A stretch of 64,000 bases of DNA from positions 1-64,000 of the forward strand of contig CAYQVH010000009.1 of the NCBI GenBank assembly GCA_964420975.1, read 5' to 3'. The position numbers and the translations under genes were made by a program. The notes under the pieces were generated by a model, which saw only the letters and a list, made by a program, of their open reading frames with translations, did not search any database and was not told where the DNA came from. This DNA is from Accumulibacter sp964420975 (GTDB lineage: Bacteria > Pseudomonadota > Gammaproteobacteria > Burkholderiales > Rhodocyclaceae). Below, one piece after another: positions 8,379-16,680 of this stretch (its first letter is position 1; every line of letters starts with the position of its first letter).

Positions 8379-9830
8379 TCAAGTGCTGGCAAAACACAGA
8401 TACTTGAGTTCGAGATACTCGTCGAGCCCGTGTTTTGACCCCTCGCGGCCGATCCCCGATTGCTTGACGCCGCCAAAGGGCGCCACCTCGTTCGAGATGA
8501 GACCGGTATTGACGCCGACCATGCCGTATTCCAGCGCTTCGCCGACCCGCAGACAACGCATCACGTCGCGCGAATAGAAATACGCCGCGAGACCGAACTC
8601 GGTCGCGTTGGCCATCGCCACCGCCTCGGCCTCGGTCGCGAAACGGAAGACGGGCGCCACCGGGCCAAAGGTCTCCTCGCGTGCGAGCCGCATCGACGGC
8701 GTGACGTCAGCCAGCACGGTCGGCACAAAGAAGGTCCCCCCGAGCGGATGACGCCCGCCGCCGGTGACGATGCGCGCTCCCTGCGCAACCGCGTCGGCAA
8801 TATGTGCCTCCACCTTGGCCAGCGCCGCGAGGTCGATCAGCGGCCCCTGTGCCGACGTCTCGTCGTGGCCGGGACCGACGGTCAGCGCGTCGACTCGCTG
8901 TGCCAGCTGACGGACGAAACGCTCGTAAATCCCGTCCTGTACCAGCAATCGGTTCGCGCAGACGCAGGTCTGCCCGGTGTTGCGATACTTGGCGACCATC
9001 GCCCCGGCAACCGCCGCGTCGAGGTCGGCGTCGTCAAAGACGATGAACGGCGCGTTGCCCCCCAGCTCCAGCGACAGTTTCTTGACCGTCGGCGCACACT
9101 GGGCCATCAACAGTCGTCCGACCTCGGTCGAACCGGTGAAGGACAGCTTGCGTACCAGCGGGCTCGCCGCCAGAGTCCCGCCGATCACCTCCGGATCACC
9201 GGTAAGGACGTTGAACACCCCGGCCGGCACGCCTGCGTCGTCGGCGAGCTGCGCCAGCGCCAAGGCCGTCAACGGCGTCTGCTCGGCCGGCTTGACGACG
9301 ACCGTGCACCCGGCGGCGAGCGCCGGGGCGACCTTGCGCGTGATCATGGCCAGGGGAAAATTCCACGGCGTAATCGCCGCACAAACACCCACTGGCTGGC
9401 GAATCGTCAGCAAGCGCTTGTCGCCGGTCGGACTGGGAATCGTCTCGCCGTAGGCACGCTTGCCCTCCTCGGCAAACCATTCGACAAACGACGCCCCGTA
9501 AGCCACCTCGCCGCGCGCCTCGGCAATCGGTTTGCCGCATTCAGCGGTAATCAGCCGCGCAAGCTCGTCTGTCTGGACGACGATGGCGTCGAACCAACGA
9601 CGCAGCGTCGTCGCCCGATCTTTGGCGGTCTTCGACCGCCAAAGAGGAAGCGCTCGCGCCGCCGCCTCGATGGCGTGCTCGGTCTCCGCTGCCCCCAGCG
9701 ACGGCACTTCGGCCAGCGTCTCTCCGCTGGCCGGATCGACGACAGCGAGCGTGCGACCGTCACCGGCGCCCACCCAGCGCCCGTCAATGTAGCCCTTCTG
9801 GCGCCACAGCCCCCCTCCGGAAAGTGTCAT
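8379..9830 (-). CDS. gabD: Succinate-semialdehyde dehydrogenase, NADP-type
   Basis: A 483-residue aldehyde dehydrogenase that matches GabD in length and motifs. The Rossmann region has TPWNFPLAMITRKVAPAL and FTGSTEVGRLL, the catalytic Glu is in LELGGNAPF and the catalytic Cys is in NTGQTCVCANR. The C-terminal motif is PFGGVKQSGIGREGS. The expected reaction is succinate semialdehyde to succinate with NAD(P)+. No gabT or GABA transporter is adjacent, so the role could be in GABA, 4-hydroxybutyrate or general aldehyde oxidation. The glycine-rich protein follows 15 bases upstream in coordinate, on the same strand. Confidence 0.87.
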   Translation of the reverse strand: MTLSGGGLWRQKGYIDGRWVGAGDGRTLAVVDPASGETLAEVPSLGAAETEHAIEAAARALPLWRSKTAKDRATTLRRWFDAIVVQTDELARLITAECGKPIAEARGEVAYGASFVEWFAEEGKRAYGETIPSPTGDKRLLTIRQPVGVCAAITPWNFPLAMITRKVAPALAAGCTVVVKPAEQTPLTALALAQLADDAGVPAGVFNVLTGDPEVIGGTLAASPLVRKLSFTGSTEVGRLLMAQCAPTVKKLSLELGGNAPFIVFDDADLDAAVAGAMVAKYRNTGQTCVCANRLLVQDGIYERFVRQLAQRVDALTVGPGHDETSAQGPLIDLAALAKVEAHIADAVAQGARIVTGGGRHPLGGTFFVPTVLADVTPSMRLAREETFGPVAPVFRFATEAEAVAMANATEFGLAAYFYSRDVMRCLRVGEALEYGMVGVNTGLISNEVAPFGGVKQSGIGREGSKHGLDEYLELKYLCFAST

Positions 9831-9877
9831 CCGCTCTTCCCCTAGACTCCTGAAAAGTCCTGTTTATACTACGAATC

Positions 9878-10372
9878 ATGCGTAAGCTGCTGACCACCGC
9901 CTGCTGCACGGCGCTGCTGCTGAGTGCCTGCGGAACCCCCCCGTCGGCGCCGGAGCGTCCGCCCCGCCCGGCCGCCGATCGCCCAGCAGGCAGCCAACGC
10001 GCCCACGATGTCGTGATTTACGCTCTCGGCCTGATCGACACCGATTATCGCTTCGGCGGCAAGAACCCGGAAGCCGGTCTCGATTGCAGCGGCATGGTTT
10101 CCTACATCTTCAACCGCGCCGCCGGCCTGCGAATCAGCGGTAGCGCCGCCGACATTGCCCGACACGGGCGGCCGATCGAGCGCAGCGGACTTCGTCCCGG
10201 CGACCTGGTCTTTTTCAACACGCGCCGGATGCCGCTGTCGCACGTCGGCATCTACATCGGCGACGATCGCTTCATTCACGCCCCGTCGAGCAACGGACGC
10301 GTCCGCATCGACCAGCTCGGCGCCCGCTACTACGCGGAGCGCTTCGAAGCGGCGCGCAGTTACTTTGACTGA
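9878..10372 (+). CDS. NlpC/P60 family cell-wall peptidase lipoprotein
   Basis: A 164-residue lipoprotein with a signal sequence ending in the lipobox LLSAC, then a Pro-rich linker and an NlpC/P60 domain. The catalytic Cys is in GLDCSGMVSY, the His in LSHVGIYIGD and the third polar residue in FIHAPS. Proteins of this architecture (Spr/MepS-like) cut peptidoglycan cross-link peptides in the periplasm. It starts 47 bases from the divergent gabD start and faces a convergent small secreted protein. Confidence 0.87.
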   Translation: MRKLLTTACCTALLLSACGTPPSAPERPPRPAADRPAGSQRAHDVVIYALGLIDTDYRFGGKNPEAGLDCSGMVSYIFNRAAGLRISGSAADIARHGRPIERSGLRPGDLVFFNTRRMPLSHVGIYIGDDRFIHAPSSNGRVRIDQLGARYYAERFEAARSYFD

Positions 10373-10383
10373 GAGCGTCCAGC

Positions 10384-10812
10384 CTACTCCGTGCGCGGCT
10401 CGACGCGACCCTCGACGACCTGCACGCGATCGCCCTTGCGAACCAGCGGTTCGTCGTGTTGCTCGACGAACGCGAAGCTGCCATCGTCGTAACGGACGGT
10501 AATCACATAGACGACCACCGGGTCGTTTCGATGGCGTGCGTCCTCGACCGCGCTACCGGTACCGAGTAAAGGCGTCGACACCAGACTGGGCGCGATTACT
10601 GGTGCCGGACTGCTCACCCGCGGGCCCGTGTGGGTCTGCGTCCTGATCCCCTGCACCACGCCGCAATGTTCACACGAACCGTGCGAAGCGCCACCGATCA
10701 GCGCCCGGTAGTCATCGTCGCTATGCGGCAGCTTGAGTGAGGTTTGGGCCAGCACCGGCCAACTGAGCAGGCAAAGGATCAACAGAGCGGCGGGGTTGCG
10801 TTGCAGACGCAT
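10384..10812 (-). CDS. Secreted hypothetical protein with SlyB-like C-terminal fold
   Basis: A 142-residue exported protein with a clear signal peptide (LLILCLLSWPVLAQ). A Cys pair CEHC lies in the middle. The C-terminal part (VVVYVITVRYDDGSFAFVEQ and VRKGDRVQVVEGRVEP) resembles the last strands of SlyB/glycine-zipper lipoproteins, but the glycine-zipper membrane repeat is absent. I therefore make no functional claim. It converges with the NlpC/P60 gene. Confidence 0.6.
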   Translation of the reverse strand: MRLQRNPAALLILCLLSWPVLAQTSLKLPHSDDDYRALIGGASHGSCEHCGVVQGIRTQTHTGPRVSSPAPVIAPSLVSTPLLGTGSAVEDARHRNDPVVVYVITVRYDDGSFAFVEQHDEPLVRKGDRVQVVEGRVEPRTE

Positions 10813-10935
10813 GAACAGGTTCTCCAGAAAGTTCGTCGGCGCGATCGATCACTGCCCGCGCGAGGCTGGGCCCGCCGATCTTAGCACCCGACACCGCCAA
10901 GCGTGGCACGCCAAAGCACGCTACCATTGAGCCGT

Positions 10936-12690
10936 ATGGATCCTCACTCTTTCGTCTACTCGGCGGTGTTGCTGCTCGTCGTCGCCTCGATCGCGGTCGC
11001 CGTCTTTCGGCATTTTGGCCTCGGATCGATTCTTGGCCTGCTGGTAACGGGCGTTATCGTCGGCCCCCACACGCCGGGACCTTTCGTCACCACGGAAGTC
11101 GACGGCGTACGGCAGTTCACCGAAATCGGGGTTGTGCTGCTGCTCTTTCTGATTGGCCTGGAAATGCAGCCGAGCCGGCTTTGGGCGCTACGGCGCACGC
11201 TGTTTGGCCTCGGATCCTTGCAGATGATCGTGACGACACTCGTTCTTGCCGCCTACTTTCGGATCGTCGAACCGCGCTGGAGCGTCGCTCTCCTGCTTGG
11301 CGCCAGTTTCGCCCTGTCGTCGACCGCTTTCGTCATCCAGATGCTGCGTGAGCAAGGCGAAATCGCGAGTCAGCACGGCCAGACGGCGTTTGCCGTGCTC
11401 CTCCTGCAGGATCTGGCGGTGGTGCCATTGCTGGCGATGGTGCCGATCGTCGCCGAGCAAGGCCCGCTCCCGAAAGGGCTCGCGTTGTGGGAGCAAATCG
11501 GCGTCGCAGTAGCGCTGGTCGCGCTGCTGATCGCCGGTGGCCGCTTCCTGGTGCCACGCGTCCTCGACTACCTGGCCCGGCAGAACAATCGTGAGGCGTT
11601 CCTGTTGTTCGCCATGGCCGCTGTCTTCGTCGCCGCCTGGGCACTCGACAAGGCGGGAATGTCGATGGCGCTGGGCGCTTTTCTGATGGGCATGATGCTG
11701 TCGACCTCGCGCTATCACCTGCAGATCGAAGCAGCGATGGAGCCACACAAAGGGCTGTTGATGAGTCTTTTCTTTGTGGCCGTCGGCATGTCGGTGGACG
11801 TCGCGGCGCTCGCCGGAGACCCGCTGGAGTTCGTCCAGCACGTGCTCGCGATCATTCTCGTCAAGACCGTCGTCCTCTACGTGCTGTGCCGGATGGTTGG
11901 CACCGGCAGCAGTACCGCCTGGCGTGTTGCCTTCCTGCTCTCGCAGGGCGGCGAGTTCGGCTTTGTCGTTTTCGGCACGGCAAAAGCGCTGGGCGTGATC
12001 GACGACCGCTTCTTTGCCATGGCAGTCGCCGTCATTTCGCTGACCATGCTGCTGACGCCTTTCCTCGCCAGAGTCGGCACTCGCCTGGCGATCCGCAGCA
12101 CGAGTCGAGCGCCGATCGACATCGTCCACTCCCCGGCAATTACAGAAGGCAAGGAGACGCCGCGAGTCGTCGTTGCCGGCTACGGTCGCGTTGGCCACAC
12201 CGTCGGCACCCTCCTCGCCAGCAGCGACATCCCCTTTGTTGCCTTCGACACCGACGCAGCACTCGTCGACCGCTGGCGCAGCGAAGGCCATCCGGTTTTC
12301 TACGGTGATATCTGTGACCCCCACCTGCTCAACAACGCGTCGCTGCACGGGGTGGAACTGGTGGTGTTGACGATCGACGACGGACCAAGCGCCGTGCGCG
12401 CCGCGACGCTGATCCGCTCGCACGCGCCGCAGATGATGATCGTCGCCCGCGCCCGCGACCTGACCACCTGCGACGCCTTGCACCAGGCAGGCGTCCGCCA
12501 GGCTTTTCCGGAAACGCTCGAAGCGAGCCTGCGACTGGCTGCCGAGAGTCTCGAAGCACTCGGCATTACCAACGACGAAACGGCGATGCTGTTGCGCGGC
12601 GTGCGTAGCAGCGATTACGCGCTCGTCCGCGCCGGCCCGGAAGCTTTGCCCAGCAACCGATCCGGTTCTGCCGGCGAAACCGGGGGCTGA
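10936..12690 (+). CDS. CPA2-family potassium/proton antiporter with TrkA-N domain
   Basis: A 584-residue KefB/KefC-type monovalent cation:proton antiporter. About 12 hydrophobic segments cover residues 1-390, including LLFLIGLEMQP, LLLQDLAVVPLLAMVP and FFVAVGMSVDV. A C-terminal RCK/TrkA-N domain starts near residue 408 with VVVAGYGRVGHT and an acidic nucleotide-binding end at FVAFDTD. The ATG at 10936 gives the usual hydrophobic N-terminus; an upstream in-frame extension to 10903 lacks one. The family exports K+ in exchange for H+ and is gated through the RCK domain. No ancillary KefF/KefG gene is adjacent. Confidence 0.88.
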   Translation: MDPHSFVYSAVLLLVVASIAVAVFRHFGLGSILGLLVTGVIVGPHTPGPFVTTEVDGVRQFTEIGVVLLLFLIGLEMQPSRLWALRRTLFGLGSLQMIVTTLVLAAYFRIVEPRWSVALLLGASFALSSTAFVIQMLREQGEIASQHGQTAFAVLLLQDLAVVPLLAMVPIVAEQGPLPKGLALWEQIGVAVALVALLIAGGRFLVPRVLDYLARQNNREAFLLFAMAAVFVAAWALDKAGMSMALGAFLMGMMLSTSRYHLQIEAAMEPHKGLLMSLFFVAVGMSVDVAALAGDPLEFVQHVLAIILVKTVVLYVLCRMVGTGSSTAWRVAFLLSQGGEFGFVVFGTAKALGVIDDRFFAMAVAVISLTMLLTPFLARVGTRLAIRSTSRAPIDIVHSPAITEGKETPRVVVAGYGRVGHTVGTLLASSDIPFVAFDTDAALVDRWRSEGHPVFYGDICDPHLLNNASLHGVELVVLTIDDGPSAVRAATLIRSHAPQMMIVARARDLTTCDALHQAGVRQAFPETLEASLRLAAESLEALGITNDETAMLLRGVRSSDYALVRAGPEALPSNRSGSAGETGG

Positions 12691-12729
12691 GGCGTGCGGC
12701 GGCCCGTTCCCGGGATAATGCACGCCAAG

Positions 12730-12745
12730 ACGACCGTACGGTCGT
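12730..12745. promoter_or_regulatory. Perfect 16-bp palindrome, candidate operator
   Basis: The bases ACGACCGT/ACGGTCGT form a perfect inverted repeat without a spacer, 7 bases before the GTG start of the radical SAM gene. The core GACCGTACGGTC resembles operators of TetR-type repressors. This is a pattern match only; no regulator gene sits next to it. Confidence 0.45.
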
Positions 12746-12752
12746 TCTCGGT

Positions 12753-13667
12753 GTGATCGCCCGCATCCTGATGCTGACTTGTCCGATCCGTTACGTCGAA
12801 CCCGTTTATCGCCCACCGAGCGAGTCCGAGTCGCTGATTCTTCCCGTAACCGACGGCTGCTCGTGGAATCACTGTACCTTCTGCGAGATGTACACGGCAC
12901 CGCAAAAGGCGTTCCGGGCGCGTGACGAAGGCGAGGTGCTCGACGCCCTCCGACGCTGTGGCGAAGCGTTCGGCAGCGCAATCCGGCGTGTTTTTCTCGC
13001 CGACGGCGACGCGTTGGTGTTGCCGACGCGCCGCCTGCTGACGATCCTCGACGCCATCCGCGCACACCTGCCGGCGGTTCGTCGGGTGTCGAGCTATTGC
13101 CTGCCGCGTAACCTGCGCCGGAAACCGGTCGCCGAACTCGGCGAACTCGCCGCCGCTGGCCTCACTCTGGCTTACGTTGGCGCCGAGTCGGGTGATGATG
13201 AAGTGCTGGCACGCGTCAACAAGGGCGAGACCTACGCCTCGACGGTCGAGGCACTCGACAAACTTGGAGAGGCGGGAATCGCCCGCTCGGTGATGTTGCT
13301 TAATGGCCTTGGCGGACCTCGGCTCTCGCTGCGTCACGCCGAAAACTCGGCACGCCTTGCCAACGCGACGCAACCCGAGTACCTGGCAACGCTGGTCGTC
13401 AGCTTCCCGCTCGGCGAGCAGCGCTTTCGCGCCGGCTTCCCGAGCTGGCGTGCCTTACAGCCGCGCGAACTGTTTCTCGAGATGGAGCACTTCCTCGCCC
13501 ATCTCGACCTCAAGCGGACGGTGTTTCGCAGCGACCACGCGTCGAACTGGCTGGTGCTCAAGGGGACCCTGAACAGTGAGAAGGAACGCCTCCTGCACCA
13601 GGTGCGGCAGGCGATCAGCGATCCCGACGCAGCACCCTTACGGCCGTCGTGGGCGCGAGGACTCTAA
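12753..13667 (+). CDS. Radical SAM protein with CX4CX2C cluster motif
   Basis: A 304-residue radical SAM enzyme. The cluster-binding cysteines lie in GCSWNHCTFCEMY near residues 36-44, giving C-x4-C-x2-C where the common form is C-x3-C-x2-C. Such spacing occurs in some COG1032-type proteins with a GCxxNxCTFC motif. The SAM-binding barrel is visible through VFLADGDALVLP, VSSYCLP and YVGAESGDDEVL. Start is GTG at 12753, with ATG at 12771 as a real alternative. The sirtuin gene starts on the base after the stop codon, so the two are probably translationally coupled. Substrate unknown. Confidence 0.78.
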   Translation: MIARILMLTCPIRYVEPVYRPPSESESLILPVTDGCSWNHCTFCEMYTAPQKAFRARDEGEVLDALRRCGEAFGSAIRRVFLADGDALVLPTRRLLTILDAIRAHLPAVRRVSSYCLPRNLRRKPVAELGELAAAGLTLAYVGAESGDDEVLARVNKGETYASTVEALDKLGEAGIARSVMLLNGLGGPRLSLRHAENSARLANATQPEYLATLVVSFPLGEQRFRAGFPSWRALQPRELFLEMEHFLAHLDLKRTVFRSDHASNWLVLKGTLNSEKERLLHQVRQAISDPDAAPLRPSWARGL

Positions 13668-14480
13668 GTGGCCGACGATTTTGAACGCTGTGCGCGCTGG
13701 ATTCGAGAGGCCGACGGCCTGCTGATCACCGCCGGCGCCGGCATGGGAGTCGACTCGGGCCTCCCGGACTTCCGCGGTCCGCAGGGCTTTTGGGGGGCCT
13801 ACCCGGCGCTCGGGCGAGCCCGGATCGCGTTCGAGCAGATCGCCAATCCCGCCGCGTTTTCGGCGCAGCCACGCCTGGCCTGGGGATTCTACGGCCATCG
13901 CCTCAACCTCTATCGACGGACACCCCCACACCATGGGTTCGCGCTCCTGCAGCAACTCACCGCTCATACACGCCACGGAAGCTTCGTGTTCACGACCAAC
14001 GTCGACGGCCACTTCACACTCGCCGGTTTCGTCAGCGAGCGGATTGCGGAGGGTCACGGCTCGATTCACCACCTTCAGTGCCTCGACGCCTGCCACGCCG
14101 GAATCTGGCCCGCCGACGACTTCCAGCCAGTAGTGGACGACGACGCCTGCCTGCTCGTTTCGGATTTTCCCCGTTGTCCGCGTTGTCGCGGCATCGCCCG
14201 ACCCAACATCCTGATGTTCGGCGACTGGAATTGGCTAAGTGCGCGCAGCGACGCTCAGGAAGCTCGCCTGCAGGCGTGGCGGCAGCGTGTCGAGCACCTG
14301 CTGGTGATCGAAATCGGTGCGGGAACACACCTGCCGACCGCGCGCCTGTTGGGTGAACGCGCCGGAGGTCGTCTGATCCGCATCAATCCCCGTGAGGCGC
14401 AAGTCCCCCCGGGCGAATGCGTCGCCATCGCCAGCGGCGGTCTGGCGGCGCTGCGCGCGATGGTCGACGCGCTGAGTTAG
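13668..14480 (+). CDS. SIR2-family NAD-dependent deacylase/ADP-ribosyltransferase
   Basis: A 270-residue sirtuin. Conserved features are GAGMGVDSGLPDFRG (NAD loop), FTTNVDGHF in place of the usual TQNxDxL, the catalytic His in GSIHHLQC, and Zn-binding Cys in CLDAC and CPRC. It uses NAD+ to remove acyl groups from lysine, or in divergent members to ADP-ribosylate targets. The GTG start directly follows the TAA of the radical SAM gene. The changed TTN motif and pairing with a radical SAM enzyme argue against simple CobB function, but that is inference. Confidence 0.83.
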   Translation: MADDFERCARWIREADGLLITAGAGMGVDSGLPDFRGPQGFWGAYPALGRARIAFEQIANPAAFSAQPRLAWGFYGHRLNLYRRTPPHHGFALLQQLTAHTRHGSFVFTTNVDGHFTLAGFVSERIAEGHGSIHHLQCLDACHAGIWPADDFQPVVDDDACLLVSDFPRCPRCRGIARPNILMFGDWNWLSARSDAQEARLQAWRQRVEHLLVIEIGAGTHLPTARLLGERAGGRLIRINPREAQVPPGECVAIASGGLAALRAMVDALS

Positions 14481-14533
14481 AATGCGCGCCCTTATCAGCC
14501 ATCAGCCACCAGGACAAAGTCAGGAGAAATTTG

Positions 14534-15109
14534 ATGTCGGGTCATGGATTCCACGTGCACGGTCCGCACGATCATGAAGTCGAACACGTCGCCCATCACG
14601 GCGGCGACTCGTTTACTGCGCGCGTCGCGGTACTGACCGCCGTGCTGTCGACGGTGGGTGCGATCTTCGGTTACCTCGGCGGTCATTCGCAGAACGCCGC
14701 CTTGCTCTACAAGAACGAAGCCGCAATCCAGAAGACGTCGGCGTCGAACCAATGGAACTATTATCAGGCGAAAAGCAACAAGCAGAATCTGGCCGAACTG
14801 TCGATCGTCCTGACCAACGGCGAGGCGCGCGAAAAGTACGTCAAGGAAGTCGAGCGCTACAAGCTGGAGAAGCAGGAAATCAAGGCCGACGCCGAGAAGC
14901 TTGAAGCCGCCGCGAAAGCGGCCGACAACCAGAGCGATCGCGAAATGCATGTTCACGAGCGCTGGGCGCTGGCGACGACGCTCATCCAGATCGCGATCGC
15001 CATGGCGGCGATCACGCTGCTGACGCGCAAACGCTGGATGCTGGTCGGTGTGTACCTCTCAGCCGCCCTTGGTCTGGTCGTCGGCGCCATGGGTTACCTC
15101 CATCTCTGA
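14534..15109 (+). CDS. DUF4337 membrane protein
   Basis: A 191-residue protein matching the DUF4337 pattern. It has a His-rich N-terminus (HGFHVHGPHDHEVEHVAHH), a membrane segment near AVLSTVGAIFGYLGG, and a charged coiled-coil region with NQWNYYQAKSNKQ and YKLEKQEIKADAEKL. Two more membrane segments (ALATTLIQIAIAMAAITLL and VGVYLSAALGLVVGAMGYL) close the protein. AGGAG sits 7 bases before the ATG at 14534. The function of the family is unknown. It may share a transcript with the downstream phosphoesterase, which starts 15 bases after its stop. Confidence 0.8.
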   Translation: MSGHGFHVHGPHDHEVEHVAHHGGDSFTARVAVLTAVLSTVGAIFGYLGGHSQNAALLYKNEAAIQKTSASNQWNYYQAKSNKQNLAELSIVLTNGEAREKYVKEVERYKLEKQEIKADAEKLEAAAKAADNQSDREMHVHERWALATTLIQIAIAMAAITLLTRKRWMLVGVYLSAALGLVVGAMGYLHL

Positions 15110-15124
15110 ACCAGGAAAGCGACC

Positions 15125-16639
15125 ATGCAGCCGCTGCACGACCGCCGAACGCCGACCACCCCGGTGTCGAGCCGACAAGCGTTGCCGCTGGTCGCGCTCG
15201 TCGTCCTCGCGGCCTGCGCGACGACTCCCCCGGCCGAACGGGGCCCGCTTTACCAATGGACGCAGATGGCTCCCGACGGGCAGCTCAGTCTGCGCGCCAT
15301 CGTCGCCGGCGATGGCGACTGTCCGCAAGCGGTGGTCGATGGCCGGACGACGGCGCTGCAGCGACGAGCGCCCGCCGACTCGCCGACGCTCGCCACGAGG
15401 AGCGCCAACCCGGCGTTTGCCCCCGCCTTTGCCGTCACGTCGTGCGAACTGACGGTGCCACGAACGGTTCGCGAAGCGCGTCTGGGCGATCGCCGCTGGC
15501 CGCTGCCACCGGCCGCCGTCAAACGTATCGTCGTCGTCGGCGACACCGGCTGTCGGGTGCAGGTTCCGGTACGCGGCGCGAGTGCGCCGATCCAGGACTG
15601 CCTCGATCCGGCGGCGTGGCCGTGGCCACGGGTTGCCGCGGCGGCGGCACGCGCACAACCCGACCTGGTCATCCACGTTGGCGACTATCACTACCGCGAG
15701 TACTGCGACGACCCGGTGCGTTGTGCGCCGATCAAGGAACGCGGGGTCGTCGTCGGCTACGACTGGCCGGGCTGGGAAGTCGATTTCTTCGCCCCGGCCG
15801 AACCGCTGCTCGCCCGTGCACCCTGGATCGTCGTCCGGGGCAACCACGAAAACTGCGACCGCGCCGGTGCCGGCTGGCAGCGCTTGCTGTCGCCTTTCCC
15901 CTATCAGCCGTGCCCGGACCAGGCGTACAAGACGGCCAGCCATTCAGTGCTTGGCAACAACCTGACCGCCGACGCGTATCGTGTGGACGTCAGCGGTCAG
16001 CTGACGTTGATCGTCGCCGACAACGCCGGCTACCAGGACTATCTACCAGCTGAAAAAACGCCCGCTGATCCCGGAATCCTGCGGACCTCCTTGTCGGCGT
16101 TGCTGGCGGCGCCGACTTCGCATCCCGTTTGGCTGATCCAGCACAAGCCGTTGTGGTACGACCTGCTGCCGGCCGAAGTCCAACCCAACGCCCTGCAAGC
16201 GGCTCTGCGGGGGCAACTGCTGGCGACGGTCGCTTTCGTCCTCGCGGGCCACGAACACGCCTTTCAGACGATTAACTTCGCGCCAGCGGCGGATGGCGAG
16301 AATCATCGCTCTGGCCGGCCGGCACAACTGATCGTCGGCAATAGCGGAACGCAACTGGAAGCGGCTGATCCGACCTCACCGTTCTTCGAGGGCGGCAGCG
16401 GCGCCGGCAGCAAGGAACGATCGCAGCCGAACGATCTTCTTTATCAGGCTGCACCCGCAGCGAGCGGCATCGTGCTCAATCGCTTCGGCTTTTTCCTGCT
16501 TGAAAACAGCGGCGCCGGCTGGTCGGGAACGTTGGTCGACCCGGACGGAGCAAGCATCAGCCGTTGTCGTCTCGACGAGCAAAACAAAGCGATTGTTTGC
16601 TCCTTTCCCGAACGGGCGACAGCGCCTGCTGCCCGCTAG
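15125..16639 (+). CDS. Calcineurin-like metallophosphoesterase lipoprotein
   Basis: A 504-residue exported protein with a long n-region and a lipobox LVVLAAC. The metallophosphoesterase core shows VVVGDTGC, VIHVGDYHY, VVRGNHENC, a His in LIQHKPLW and the terminal VLAGHEHAF, which together give the di-metal site. AGGAAAG precedes the ATG. It probably removes phosphate from an extracytoplasmic substrate. Purple-acid-phosphatase and Icc-like families share the fold, so substrate is not assigned. The gene converges with the PAS-GGDEF-EAL gene, 41 bases away. Confidence 0.83.
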   Translation: MQPLHDRRTPTTPVSSRQALPLVALVVLAACATTPPAERGPLYQWTQMAPDGQLSLRAIVAGDGDCPQAVVDGRTTALQRRAPADSPTLATRSANPAFAPAFAVTSCELTVPRTVREARLGDRRWPLPPAAVKRIVVVGDTGCRVQVPVRGASAPIQDCLDPAAWPWPRVAAAAARAQPDLVIHVGDYHYREYCDDPVRCAPIKERGVVVGYDWPGWEVDFFAPAEPLLARAPWIVVRGNHENCDRAGAGWQRLLSPFPYQPCPDQAYKTASHSVLGNNLTADAYRVDVSGQLTLIVADNAGYQDYLPAEKTPADPGILRTSLSALLAAPTSHPVWLIQHKPLWYDLLPAEVQPNALQAALRGQLLATVAFVLAGHEHAFQTINFAPAADGENHRSGRPAQLIVGNSGTQLEAADPTSPFFEGGSGAGSKERSQPNDLLYQAAPAASGIVLNRFGFFLLENSGAGWSGTLVDPDGASISRCRLDEQNKAIVCSFPERATAPAAR

Positions 16640-16680
16640 TCCGGTGTGCCGCGGCACCCGGCGCCGACACGCCGCCGTTT

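Noticed and set aside
11188..13065. Long minus-strand reading frame (625 codons) opposite the antiporter
   Set aside because: It is a mirror of the well-supported antiporter and radical SAM genes; the product is Arg/Gln/His-rich with no domain, as expected for the opposite strand of GC-rich coding DNA.
16640..16661. GTGCC/GGCAC palindrome between convergent genes as terminator
   Set aside because: The perfect part leaves only a two-base loop and has no T-run, so a functional terminator could not be supported.
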